A stretch of 64,000 nucleotides of DNA from positions 1 through 64,000 of the forward strand of contig NZ_JAPZSP010000009.1 in assembly GCF_027531705.1 (NCBI RefSeq). Reading direction: 5' to 3'. Under the pieces are notes generated by a model. That model was not told where the DNA came from and made no database searches. It worked only from the letters and a program-made list of their open reading frames with translations. The stretch comes from Flavobacterium sp. GTDB lineage: Bacteria; Bacteroidota; Bacteroidia; Flavobacteriales; Flavobacteriaceae. Positions 27,051-35,358 of this stretch are shown piece after piece (within the stretch, counting starts at the first letter, position 1; each line of letters opens with the position of its first letter). Position numbers and translations under genes: made by a program.

Positions 27051-28295
27051 ATGTTTAAACTTTTTGTAGAAAATAGTAAAATTGCATTTGGTTCGATACG
27101 AACGCAACTGCTGCGCACCATTCTGACAGTGGTGATTATTGCTTTTGGTATCATGTCGCTTGTTGGGATTTTGTCAGTTGTTTCGTCACTTGATAGCATG
27201 CTGAATTCGAAATTTTCATCGATGGGTTCGAACACTTTTAATATTACACAATACGAATTTGTGACCAGACAACGTGGTGGCGGTGAAGAAGAAAAAATAA
27301 ATCCGATTATTTCATATCCTGAAGCTCGATTTTTTAAGGATAAATATAAGTTTCCGTTAACGAGAAGTTCGTTATCATTTACAGCAACTGCAACGGCAGA
27401 AATAAAATTTGAAAACCAAAAGACCGATCCCGAAATTCAGGTGCTTGGTGTGGATGAGAATTTTGTGAGTAATTCAGGTTTGGAAGTTATTCAAGGACGA
27501 AATTTTAACTCGTTAGATATTCAGAATAACGCTTATATGTGTGTCGTTGGTTCAGACTTTGTGACGAAAGGTTTGCTGAAAGACGTGAATCCGATAGACA
27601 AAATAATTTCTATTCGCGGTGCTAAGTTTAAAGTAATTGGTGCTTTGAAAGAAAAAGGTTCGACATTTGGAAATAGTCAAGATTTACGAGTTTTGATTCC
27701 GATACAAGTGGCGCGTTCTCTTTATTCAAAACCAAGCATTGATTATACCATTAGTACAATGGTTGATAAAAAAGAAATGCTCGACGAAGCGATTGATCAA
27801 GCAACTATAACTATGCGTCAAGTACGAAAGTTGAATCCAGTTGAAGAAAATAATTTTGGTATTTCGAGAAGTGATGATTTGGTAAATAAAATTGCCGAAA
27901 TGACTGGCGCATTAAGCATAGCCGCTTGGGTTATAGGCATCATTACTATTTTTGGTTCTTCGATTGCGCTTATGAATATCATGATTGTGTCGGTAACCGA
28001 TAGAACAAGAGAAATTGGCGTGAGAAAATCGCTTGGCGCCACAAAAAATACTATTGCATGGCAGTTTTTTGTAGAAACCTTAATTATTAGTCAGCTTGGT
28101 GGTTTGTTGGGAATTATATTAGGAATTCTTATTGGTTACGGAATTTCTTCGGCTTTAGATTTTGCATTTGTAATTCCGTGGAAAGCGATTATGGCTGCTT
28201 TTGGAACAAGTTTTATAGTAGCAATCGTTTCGGGTTCTTATCCTGCTTTGAAAGCATCGAAGTTGGATCCTATTGAGGCGTTGAGATATGAATAG
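27051..28295 (+). CDS. MacB-type ABC transporter permease
   Basis: A 414-aa permease of the MacB/FtsX superfamily. One N-terminal transmembrane helix is followed by a large periplasmic MacB_PCD domain (about 40-250) and three C-terminal helices. The C-terminal domain contains IMIVSVTDRTREIGVRKSLGA and ends SYPALKASKLDPIEALRYE, both family signatures. Such proteins export lipoproteins or antibiotics or transmit mechanical force. No ATPase partner is adjacent. ATG 27051 was chosen over an upstream GTG, since a -7-like TACTTTCG lies at 27029-27036. Confidence 0.9.
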   Translation: MFKLFVENSKIAFGSIRTQLLRTILTVVIIAFGIMSLVGILSVVSSLDSMLNSKFSSMGSNTFNITQYEFVTRQRGGGEEEKINPIISYPEARFFKDKYKFPLTRSSLSFTATATAEIKFENQKTDPEIQVLGVDENFVSNSGLEVIQGRNFNSLDIQNNAYMCVVGSDFVTKGLLKDVNPIDKIISIRGAKFKVIGALKEKGSTFGNSQDLRVLIPIQVARSLYSKPSIDYTISTMVDKKEMLDEAIDQATITMRQVRKLNPVEENNFGISRSDDLVNKIAEMTGALSIAAWVIGIITIFGSSIALMNIMIVSVTDRTREIGVRKSLGATKNTIAWQFFVETLIISQLGGLLGIILGILIGYGISSALDFAFVIPWKAIMAAFGTSFIVAIVSGSYPALKASKLDPIEALRYE

Positions 28296-28327
28296 TTATT
28301 AGTTAATAGTTTGTAGTTTTTTATTTT
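28293..28327. repeat. 7-nt tandem repeat starting at the permease stop codon
   Basis: Heptads tagttat, tagttaa, tagtttg, tagtttt and ttatttt fill the gap from the permease stop codon (TAG at 28293) into the 3' end of prmC. The tagtt core is shared by four of the five units. Confidence 0.65.
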
Positions 28328-29205
28328 GAACAAGAAATCATTCTGTAGTTTCCATAAATATCTTTTTTCAAAATAACATTTTTAAAGCCAAAATTCTCTA
28401 ACAATTCAACGGTTTCTTTTCCTAGATATTGGTTTATTTCAAAGTAGAGTTTTCCATTTTCCGTTAAGCTTTTCTTAGCTAGTTCGGCTATTTTTCTGTA
28501 AAAAAGTAGCGCATCGTTATCTTCTACAAATAAGGCCAAATGTGGTTCGTATTCTAAAACATTTGGTTTGATTTCGGATTTTTCCAAATTTCTAACGTAT
28601 GGTGGATTTGAAACAATCACATCATATTTAGTTGGATGTTGGATGTTGGATGTTGGAAGATTTTCTAAATCGTCAACTTTTAGAATATCTGCTTGTATAA
28701 AATTCACATTTACGTTATTGATTTCAGCGTTTTTTTGTGCTGTAGCCAAAGCCTTTTCAGAAACATCAATGGCAGAAACTTGTGCATTTGGAAGATTTTT
28801 TGCTAGTGAAATGGCAATACAACCGCTACCTGTGCCAATGTCAAGAATTTTAGGGTTGTTGATTGTAGGTTGTAGGTTGTAGGATTTGATTATTAATTCA
28901 ATAAGTTCTTCAGTTTCAGGTCTTGGAATTAATGTGTTTTTGTTTACTAAAAAAGGTAGTCCGTAAAATTCTGTTTCCCCTAATATATATTGTATAGGTT
29001 TTTCTTTTTTTAATGCTGCTAAAGTGCTTTCCCATCGCAATAGTTGCAACGCATCCATTTCCATTTCTGGATTCAAGGCTAAGTCGATTCTCTTTTTATT
29101 ATGAAAACTTTCTAAAATAATATAAAAGAAACTTTCAATTTCCATCTCATCATATAAAGGAGAAAGCTCATGAAGAAAAGTGGTTTTGTATTCTTTAATA
29201 AACAT
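28321..29205 (-). CDS. prmC: Release factor glutamine methyltransferase
   Basis: A 294-aa SAM-dependent enzyme that methylates the GGQ glutamine of RF1 and RF2. It has an N-terminal helical domain, then the SAM motif LDIGTGSGCIAISLA and the catalytic NPPYVR, as in PrmC/HemK. Two stretches, YNLQPTINNPK before the SAM motif and NLPTSNIQHPTK before NPPY, are encoded by 7-nt tandem repeats and look like insertions compared with the E. coli protein. Because seven is not a multiple of three, gain or loss of one unit would shift the frame. Confidence 0.93.
   Translation of the reverse strand: MFIKEYKTTFLHELSPLYDEMEIESFFYIILESFHNKKRIDLALNPEMEMDALQLLRWESTLAALKKEKPIQYILGETEFYGLPFLVNKNTLIPRPETEELIELIIKSYNLQPTINNPKILDIGTGSGCIAISLAKNLPNAQVSAIDVSEKALATAQKNAEINNVNVNFIQADILKVDDLENLPTSNIQHPTKYDVIVSNPPYVRNLEKSEIKPNVLEYEPHLALFVEDNDALLFYRKIAELAKKSLTENGKLYFEINQYLGKETVELLENFGFKNVILKKDIYGNYRMISCSK
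28631..28658. repeat. In-gene heptad repeat in prmC (gttggat units)
   Basis: Three perfect gttggat units (28631-28651) and a fourth imperfect one (gttggaa) lie inside prmC and encode part of SNIQHPT on the minus strand. Confidence 0.85.
28855..28889. repeat. In-gene heptad repeat in prmC (gttgtag units)
   Basis: Five heptads, with two exact gttgtag copies (28869-28882) flanked by gttgttg, attgtag and gatttga, lie inside prmC and encode the YNLQPTINN segment. Confidence 0.8.
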
Positions 29206-29232
29206 TGGAATTTGAAATTTTATGGTTGGAAT

Positions 29233-29709
29233 TTATATACTTTTTATCATCCAAATAGGACAACTTGTGTGACCTGTTCCGCCTAAATGTGAGCAAATAT
29301 AGTCAAACCCAACTTTTTTGTACAACTTCTGAGCCACAAGCATTTCGGGAAGTGTTTCTAAATAACATTTTTCGTATCCAAATTCTTTCGCTTTTTGTAG
29401 GCACTTTTCAATTATTTGGAAGCCTATTCCTTTGCCACGAACTTCTTGTAAAAAATACATTTTTTGCAATTCACAGATATTTTCATCCGAATTATCCAAT
29501 TTTGCAATTCCGCCGCCACCGAGAATTTTTCCATTTTCTTCAATTACAAAATAGATCGCTTTTGGTTTCTTGTAATTTTCAAACATATAATCTAATTGCG
29601 AATCGGCAAATGCAGTTCCGACTTTTGGATAATTATCATCAATAAAAACTTGACGAATTACACTTGCAATTTGTTGATTGTCTTCTGGTTGAATTTCTCT
29701 GATTATCAT
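29233..29709 (-). CDS. GNAT-family N-acetyltransferase
   Basis: A 158-aa GNAT enzyme. The acetyl-CoA binding segment is FLQEVRGKGIGFQIIEKCLQKAKEFG, preceded by ILGGGGIAKLD. The C-terminal LYKKVGFDYICSHLGGTGHTSCPIWMIKSI resembles flavobacterial acetyltransferases of unknown substrate. It lies 27 nt upstream of prmC on the same strand, so it may be cotranscribed with it. Confidence 0.87.
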   Translation of the reverse strand: MIIREIQPEDNQQIASVIRQVFIDDNYPKVGTAFADSQLDYMFENYKKPKAIYFVIEENGKILGGGGIAKLDNSDENICELQKMYFLQEVRGKGIGFQIIEKCLQKAKEFGYEKCYLETLPEMLVAQKLYKKVGFDYICSHLGGTGHTSCPIWMIKSI

Positions 29710-29755
29710 GCAAACTAAACTTTATACTTTCTAAATTTCTAACTCAAAAAAAACT

Positions 29756-29763
29756 TATTTTTG
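29756..29763 (+). promoter_or_regulatory. -7 promoter element almost touching the ribD start
   Basis: TATTTTTG matches TAnnTTTG and ends only 4 nt before the GTG start of ribD. Transcription would begin at or near the start codon, giving a leaderless message. Confidence 0.45.
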
Positions 29764-29767
29764 TGAT

Positions 29768-30790
29768 GTGAAGATACACGAAAAATATATAAAACGCTGC
29801 ATTGAACTAGCCAAAAATGGTTTGGGAACAACTTTTCCTAATCCGTTGGTTGGGAGCGTGATTGTATATAATGATGAAATAATTGGCGAAGGCTGGCACC
29901 AAAAAGCAGGCGAGCCACATGCAGAAGTCAATGCCATAAATTCGGTAAAAGACAAATCATTACTTTCTAAGTCAACTATTTATGTTAGTTTAGAACCCTG
30001 TAGTCATTTTGGAAAAACACCACCATGTTGCGATTTGATTATTGCAAAAAAAATTCCGAACGTAGTAATCGGAACAATTGATCCCTTTGCAAAAGTTGCT
30101 GGTAACGGCATTAAAAGATTATTAGAAGCTGGAAAAAAAGTAACAGTTGGTATTTTAGAAAGCGAATGCAACGAACTAAACAAACGATTTTTTACTTTTC
30201 ACAACAAAAAAAGACCTTATATAATTTTAAAATGGGCTGAAAGTCAAGATGGATTTATAGCACCATTATCAAAAGATAAACAAGAGCCAGTTTGGTTAAC
30301 TAACTTATTTTCAAGACAATTAGTTCATAAATGGCGAAGCGAAGAACAAGCTATTTTGGTTGGTACAAAGACAGTCATTGAAGATAATCCGAGTTTAACC
30401 ACAAGAGATTGGGCTGGAAACAATCCAATTAGAATAGTTTTAGACCAAAATAACCGAATTTCAAAAGAAAGTCATATCTTTGATAATCAAGCAAAAACCA
30501 TTTCAATAACAAAAAGCAATATCAATTTCAATAACAATTTGGCTTCAGAAGTAGCTACTTATTTATTTGAAAACAATATTCAATCGTTGATTATTGAAGG
30601 CGGAAGCAAGACTTTGCAAGCTTTTATTGATAAAAATATTTGGGATGAAGCAAGAGTTTTTAAGTCGAATATAACTTTGAATGAAGGTGTAAAAGCACCC
30701 AAAATTGAATTTAAAAAAGCAACTAGGAATGAAATTTTAGAAGATGAATTACTAAATTTTTTCAATTATGATAACAACAATTATTTTTGA
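29768..30790 (+). CDS. ribD: Bifunctional riboflavin biosynthesis deaminase/reductase
   Basis: RibD, 340 aa, catalyses deamination and then ribosyl-chain reduction of the pyrimidine intermediate in riboflavin synthesis. The N-terminal zinc deaminase domain has HAEVNAI and EPCSHFGKTPPCC, and the C-terminal reductase domain (from about 150) starts RPYIILKWAESQDGFIAP. The start is GTG. The downstream sequence KIHEKYIKRCIELAKNGLGTTFPNPLVG matches RibD N-termini, so no later start fits. Its 3' end overlaps the HAD gene by 23 nt. Confidence 0.93.
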   Translation: MKIHEKYIKRCIELAKNGLGTTFPNPLVGSVIVYNDEIIGEGWHQKAGEPHAEVNAINSVKDKSLLSKSTIYVSLEPCSHFGKTPPCCDLIIAKKIPNVVIGTIDPFAKVAGNGIKRLLEAGKKVTVGILESECNELNKRFFTFHNKKRPYIILKWAESQDGFIAPLSKDKQEPVWLTNLFSRQLVHKWRSEEQAILVGTKTVIEDNPSLTTRDWAGNNPIRIVLDQNNRISKESHIFDNQAKTISITKSNINFNNNLASEVATYLFENNIQSLIIEGGSKTLQAFIDKNIWDEARVFKSNITLNEGVKAPKIEFKKATRNEILEDELLNFFNYDNNNYF

Positions 30791-31376
30791 TTTTGGCGAT
30801 ATTTTTCTTAATTTAGAGAAAGAAGCACAAATTGAAGCCTTCAAAAAGTTAGGTTTAGATGGACCAAACGAAGAATTGATTGCCAAAAATGATTTATTTG
30901 AAAAAGGAAAAATTTCAGAATCAGATTTTCTAGAAAGTTTTCTTAAGTTTATACCAAATGCAAGTATTGAAGAGATAAAGAAGGCTTGGAACACTATTAT
31001 AGGTGATTTTCCATTGTATAGATTGGAATTTCTACAAATGCTTTCTTATAAATACAAACTTTTTTTGTTGACTAATACTGATGAAATTCACATAGCTCGT
31101 TTTGAAAAAAAAGTAGGGATTTCGTTTTTTAGTGACTTTTATCAGTGCTTTGAAAAAGTTTACTATTCTTATGAAATGGGAATGAGAAAACCCGACCCAA
31201 AAATATTTTCTACTATATTAAGTAAACACGAATTATCTCCAAAACGAACTTTGTTTGTAGATGATAAAAAAGTAAATACCGACGCCGCCGAAAGTTTGGG
31301 AATTCATGTTTGGAATTTGCAAGTAGGTAAAGAAGATGTTGTAGATTTGTACAAGCAAAAACAATTACCTTTGTAA
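30768..31376 (+). CDS. HAD-superfamily hydrolase
   Basis: A 202-aa HAD phosphatase (subfamily IA). Motif I is FDFGDIFLN, motif II LLTNTDE, motif III the Lys in MRKPDPKIF, and motif IV FVDDKKVN. The cap is helical, between motifs I and II. It overlaps the end of ribD, which suggests translational coupling and perhaps a role as the phosphatase for the RibD product, a step carried out by HAD enzymes in other bacteria. That role is inference. Confidence 0.88.
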   Translation: MITTIIFDFGDIFLNLEKEAQIEAFKKLGLDGPNEELIAKNDLFEKGKISESDFLESFLKFIPNASIEEIKKAWNTIIGDFPLYRLEFLQMLSYKYKLFLLTNTDEIHIARFEKKVGISFFSDFYQCFEKVYYSYEMGMRKPDPKIFSTILSKHELSPKRTLFVDDKKVNTDAAESLGIHVWNLQVGKEDVVDLYKQKQLPL

Positions 31377-31382
31377 AACATT

Positions 31383-31417
31383 ATTTTCGTACATCGTAAT
31401 TCGTACTTCTAACCTTG
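31383..31417. repeat. 7-nt periodic spacer before the yigZ-like gene
   Basis: Heptads attttcg, tacatcg, taattcg, tacttct and aaccttg keep phase to the last base of the TTG start codon at 31415-31417. Confidence 0.55.
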
Positions 31418-32020
31418 AAAGACACCTATAAAACCATTGCTTTTCCTTCAGAAGAGATTTTATTTAAAGAAAAGAACAGTAAGTTTTTTGGATATTCATT
31501 TCCTGTGACTACTGAAGAGGAAATCAAAAATCATTTAGAAATTTTACGTAAAAAACATTTTGGTGCAGTGCATTGGTGTTATGCATTTCAGCTTGGAGTC
31601 GATAAAATTCAATTTCGCGCCAATGATGATGGAGAACCAAGTAATACGGCCGGAATGCCTATTTATGGACAAATTCAATCTTTTGGACTGACGAATATTT
31701 TAGTCGTTGTAGTTCGTTTTTATGGTGGTATCAAGTTAGGCGTTGGCGGTTTGATAGCTGCTTACCGAACTTCGGCACAAATGGCATTGGAAGATGCTGA
31801 AATTATAGAAAAAACAATCGATGTTCATTATCTAATTTCCTTTGATTATAAAAACATGAATAAAGTAATGCGAGTTATCAAAGAAAAAAACTTAGAAATC
31901 ATTTTTCAAAAAATGGAAATGAGTTGTGAAATTGAAATTGCAACACGAAAAAAAAATGCCGAAATAGTATTCGACATTTTTTCAAATTTATTTGAAGTTG
32001 AAATTAAATTAAAAGAATAG
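31415..32020 (+). CDS. YigZ/IMPACT family protein
   Basis: A 201-aa protein of the YigZ/IMPACT family. The conserved core is KNSKFFGYSFPV, then AVHWCYAFQLG, ANDDGEPSNTAGMPI and VVRFYGGIKLGVGGLIAAY, followed by a C-terminal ferredoxin-like domain. The family is linked to translation-related regulation, but its bacterial role is unclear. The start is TTG, with no better ATG in reach of the conserved N-terminus. It follows the ribD-HAD pair. Confidence 0.87.
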   Translation: MKDTYKTIAFPSEEILFKEKNSKFFGYSFPVTTEEEIKNHLEILRKKHFGAVHWCYAFQLGVDKIQFRANDDGEPSNTAGMPIYGQIQSFGLTNILVVVVRFYGGIKLGVGGLIAAYRTSAQMALEDAEIIEKTIDVHYLISFDYKNMNKVMRVIKEKNLEIIFQKMEMSCEIEIATRKKNAEIVFDIFSNLFEVEIKLKE

Positions 32021-32025
32021 AATTC

Positions 32026-32424
32026 CTACTCTTTCAACAAGTCTAAAATATAATCAGGAGGCAAAACTGGACGACCTGTTTTCATATCTACAAACACCAA
32101 AGTTGAGTTGGCAATTGTTAATAACTCATCTTTCTCATTTCGTATCTCATAATCAAACTCAATTTTAACCGATTCTTGTTTTTTGAAAATTGTTTTAACA
32201 ATTAATAAATCATCATATCTGGCAGGTTTTTTATAATTTATGTTTAAAGATACTACCGGAAGCATGATTCCATTTTCTTCCATCCATTTATATGAAATCC
32301 CAATGTTTCTGAGCCATTCAACGCGTCCCATTTCAAAATATTGCGCATAATTGCCATGGTAAACGACTCCCATTTGGTCTGTTTCTGAATAACGAACTCT
32401 TACGTTAATTTCGTGCTGTTTCAT
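32026..32424 (-). CDS. YbgC/FadM-type acyl-CoA thioesterase
   Basis: A 132-aa hotdog thioesterase of the 4-hydroxybenzoyl-CoA thioesterase type. The signature VRYSETDQMGVVYHGNYAQYFEMGRVEWLR has the catalytic Asp. It hydrolyses short acyl-CoA esters. It sits convergent to the YigZ gene and divergent from dnaA. In the 200-nt gap before dnaA I see a T-rich stretch but no DnaA boxes. Confidence 0.9.
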   Translation of the reverse strand: MKQHEINVRVRYSETDQMGVVYHGNYAQYFEMGRVEWLRNIGISYKWMEENGIMLPVVSLNINYKKPARYDDLLIVKTIFKKQESVKIEFDYEIRNEKDELLTIANSTLVFVDMKTGRPVLPPDYILDLLKE

Positions 32425-32624
32425 TTAGTTTATATTATATTTTTATTATATTTACATCATCAAAAAAATAACACTTACAACATTATTTTTTAAAAATCAA
32501 TAGCCCTTTTATTTTTTTTTAACAAAAAATGTTCACATATTTGTTACCCCGAATTTTTAGAGAAAAACGTCCTTTTTCTTTGTGTAAGATAACCTTTAAT
32601 AGTAAGAATAATTAATTAGAATTT

Positions 32625-34052
32625 ATGAGCAAAACTGCGCAATCAGTATGGGAAAATTGTCTAGCGTTTATAAAAGACAATATTCAAGACCAGGCATTTA
32701 AAACTTGGTTCGAACCGATTAAGTCTGTTGAGCTAACCGATAACGCACTTTACATTCAGGTTCCAAGCAAATTCTTTTACGAATGGCTCGAAGAGCATTA
32801 TGTTAAATTATTAAAAGTTGCACTTACCAAAGAACTCGGAAAAAATGCAAAGTTACTCTATAAAATTAAAATGGAGAACACTTATGGCAATAAACAACCT
32901 TTTACCGAACAATTACCAAGTAACAACAGAAGCTCTGTAAAAACACAAGAGGTTGACGCACCATTCAAAAATCTTAATCCTGAATTAAAAAATCCTTTTG
33001 TAATTCCAGGAATTAGAAACCTTAAAATTGAGTCGCAACTTAATGCTAACTACAGTTTTGATAATTTCCTTGAAGGTGATTCTAACCGTTTAGCACGTTC
33101 GGCTGGTATGGCTGTTGCCAATAAACCAGGTGGAACTTCTTTCAATCCACTATTAATTTTTGGTGGTGTTGGTTTAGGTAAAACGCACTTAGCACACGCT
33201 ATCGGTGTTGAAATAAAAGATAAATATCCTGAAAAAACGGTGTTGTATATTTCTGCGGAAATTTTTACACAACAATATATTGATTCTGTTAAGAAAAACA
33301 ACAGAAACGACTTTATCCATTTTTATCAGTTAATTGATGTATTGATTATTGACGACGTTCAATTCCTTTCTGGAAAAACTGGAACGCAAGATGTTTTCTT
33401 CCATATTTTCAATTATTTACATCAAAATGGAAAACAAGTAATTCTTACTTCTGACAAAGCACCAGTTGACATGCAAGATATAGAGCAACGCTTATTATCT
33501 CGTTTCAAATGGGGACTTTCAGCCGAATTACACCAACCAGATTATGAAACAAGAATTTCTATCCTAAAAAACATTCTATATCGTGATGGTGTTGATATGC
33601 CTGACGAAATTATAGAATATGTTGCTAGAAATATCAAATCGAATGTTAGAGAATTAGAAGGTGCTATCATCTCGTTAATCGCTCAATCTTCTTTCAATAA
33701 AAAAGAAGTTACTTTAGATTTGGCTAAGCAAATTGTAGAGAAATTTGTTAAAAATGTTAAACGTGAAATTTCTATTGATTATATCCAGAAAGTAGTTTCT
33801 GATTATTTCCAATTAGATTTAGACACTTTGCAATCTAAAACTAGAAAACGTCATGTGGTTCAAGCAAGACAGTTGGCAATGTTTTTTGCAAAAAAATTCA
33901 CAAAAGCATCGTTGGCAAATATTGGTTCACAAATTGGAGATAGAGATCACGCAACTGTTCTTCATGCTTGCAAAACTGTTGATAATCTAGTTTCTACTGA
34001 CAAGCAATTCAAAAAATTTGTTGAAGATATTCACAAGAAATTATCATTATAA
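32625..34052 (+). CDS. dnaA: Chromosomal replication initiator protein DnaA
   Basis: Replication initiator, 475 aa. Domain I (1-85) starts SVWENCLAFIKDNI. A linker follows, then the AAA+ core with Walker A GGVGLGKTH and Walker B LIIDDVQFL. The C-terminal domain IV carries the DnaA-box recognition signature RDHATVLHACKTV. Size and domains are standard. LMW phosphatase and methyltransferase genes follow in the same direction. No TTATCCACA-like boxes were seen next to the gene, so this need not be the replication origin. Confidence 0.98.
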   Translation: MSKTAQSVWENCLAFIKDNIQDQAFKTWFEPIKSVELTDNALYIQVPSKFFYEWLEEHYVKLLKVALTKELGKNAKLLYKIKMENTYGNKQPFTEQLPSNNRSSVKTQEVDAPFKNLNPELKNPFVIPGIRNLKIESQLNANYSFDNFLEGDSNRLARSAGMAVANKPGGTSFNPLLIFGGVGLGKTHLAHAIGVEIKDKYPEKTVLYISAEIFTQQYIDSVKKNNRNDFIHFYQLIDVLIIDDVQFLSGKTGTQDVFFHIFNYLHQNGKQVILTSDKAPVDMQDIEQRLLSRFKWGLSAELHQPDYETRISILKNILYRDGVDMPDEIIEYVARNIKSNVRELEGAIISLIAQSSFNKKEVTLDLAKQIVEKFVKNVKREISIDYIQKVVSDYFQLDLDTLQSKTRKRHVVQARQLAMFFAKKFTKASLANIGSQIGDRDHATVLHACKTVDNLVSTDKQFKKFVEDIHKKLSL

Positions 34053-34104
34053 TTTTTTAGTTGTTTATTTTTGTAGTCTCAAATCTGCATAAAATAATTT
34101 TTAA

Positions 34105-34575
34105 ATGACAACTAAAGTTTTAATGGTGTGTCTTGGTAATATTTGCCGTTCACCATTGGCAGAAGGAATATTAGCATCTAAACTTCCGCAAAATAAATTC
34201 ACTGTTGATTCAGCAGGAACTGGAAATTGGCATATTGGGAAAAAACCCGATGAGCGTTCGATAGCCGTTGCCCAGAAAAACGGATTGGATATTTCTATTC
34301 AAAAAGCTAGACAATTTTCTAAAACTGATTTTGACAACTATGACTACATCTTTGTAATGGATAACACCAATTATTATGATGTAATTAGTCTTGCCGAAAA
34401 TGAATCGCAGAAAAACAAAGTTGACCTAATTTTAAATGCACTTTTTCCAAATGAAAATGTTGATGTTCCTGATCCATACTACGGATTAGCAAATGGTTTT
34501 GACAATGTATACCAAATGTTAGATGAAGCTTGTACAGTTGTGGCTTCCAAATTAATTGAAAAACATCCTTATTAA
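34105..34575 (+). CDS. Low molecular weight protein-tyrosine phosphatase
   Basis: A 156-aa phosphatase. The P-loop CLGNICRS has the nucleophile Cys9 and Arg15 in the CX5R motif, and the general acid Asp lies in VPDPYYG. It may act on tyrosine-phosphorylated exopolysaccharide regulators or arginine-phosphate proteins, but no partner kinase is nearby. It is spaced 53 nt after dnaA and 3 nt before the next gene, with which it is probably cotranscribed. Confidence 0.94.
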   Translation: MTTKVLMVCLGNICRSPLAEGILASKLPQNKFTVDSAGTGNWHIGKKPDERSIAVAQKNGLDISIQKARQFSKTDFDNYDYIFVMDNTNYYDVISLAENESQKNKVDLILNALFPNENVDVPDPYYGLANGFDNVYQMLDEACTVVASKLIEKHPY

Positions 34576-34578
34576 GTT

Positions 34579-35292
34579 ATGCAACAATTCGGTAAACTTT
34601 ATCTTATACCAACCACAATGGGCGATTGTGAACCAATGGACGTTTTGCCACAAACGGTAAAAAGATGCCTTGATTTTATCGACGACTACATTGTTGAAAA
34701 TGAAAAAACAGCTAGAAAGTTTATCAAAAGTGTACAACCTGAGAAAGTGCAAGCTTCATTAAGATTGAGCACCTTAAACAAACATACCGAAATTTCGGAA
34801 CATAACAAGATGATTCAACCTTGTTTGGAAGGAAAAAATATTGGATTAATGAGCGAAGCTGGTTGCCCTGCCATTGCTGATCCTGGTGCTGCAATAGTCA
34901 AAATAGCACATGAAAAAGGAATTCAAGTTGTACCTTTGGTCGGACCATCTTCTATCCTACTAGCCATGATGGCATCTGGAATGAATGGACAAGGGTTTAC
35001 TTTCAATGGTTATTTGCCAATTGATAAATCGGAGAAAAAAAGTGCTTTAAAAAATCTTGAAAAGTTATCTCACGACAAAAACCAATCACAGATTTTTATT
35101 GAAACACCTTATAGAAATAATAAATTACTAGAAGATTTAATTCAAACCTTACAACCAAATACTCATTTGTGTATAGCTACAGACATAACACTTCCGACAG
35201 AATACATCAAAACATTACGAGTAAATGACTGGAAAAAAACTAAAGTTGATTTACATAATAGACCGACTATTTTTATCATTCATAAAATGTAG
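34579..35292 (+). CDS. RsmI-like SAM-dependent methyltransferase
   Basis: A 237-aa protein of the tetrapyrrole-methylase fold, related to RsmI (16S rRNA 2'-O-methyltransferase). Signature parts are LYLIPTTMGD, IGLMSEAGCPAIADPGA and VVPLVGPSSILLAMMASGMNGQGFTF. It is shorter than RsmI and lacks its C-terminal region, so its target is uncertain. It starts 3 nt after the phosphatase stop codon and ends at a strong terminator. Confidence 0.88.
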   Translation: MQQFGKLYLIPTTMGDCEPMDVLPQTVKRCLDFIDDYIVENEKTARKFIKSVQPEKVQASLRLSTLNKHTEISEHNKMIQPCLEGKNIGLMSEAGCPAIADPGAAIVKIAHEKGIQVVPLVGPSSILLAMMASGMNGQGFTFNGYLPIDKSEKKSALKNLEKLSHDKNQSQIFIETPYRNNKLLEDLIQTLQPNTHLCIATDITLPTEYIKTLRVNDWKKTKVDLHNRPTIFIIHKM

Positions 35293-35303
35293 TTTTAAAA
35301 CAC

Positions 35304-35339
35304 AAAAAAACCATTCGCCGCAACGAATGGTTTTTTTTT
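35304..35339. terminator. Strong intrinsic terminator
   Basis: Perfect stem aaaaaaaccattcg / cgaatggttttttt with a 6-nt loop, between convergent genes. Confidence 0.88.
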
Positions 35340-35358
35340 ATGAATTACCTTTTATAAT

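Noticed and set aside
29711-29746. Possible heptad array between the GNAT gene and ribD
   Set aside because: Only two neighbouring units (actttat, actttct) agree well. The rest do not keep the pattern.
32425-32624. Possible replication origin upstream of dnaA
   Set aside because: The gap is A/T-rich, but I saw no TTATCCACA-type DnaA boxes on either strand. An origin next to dnaA cannot be claimed.
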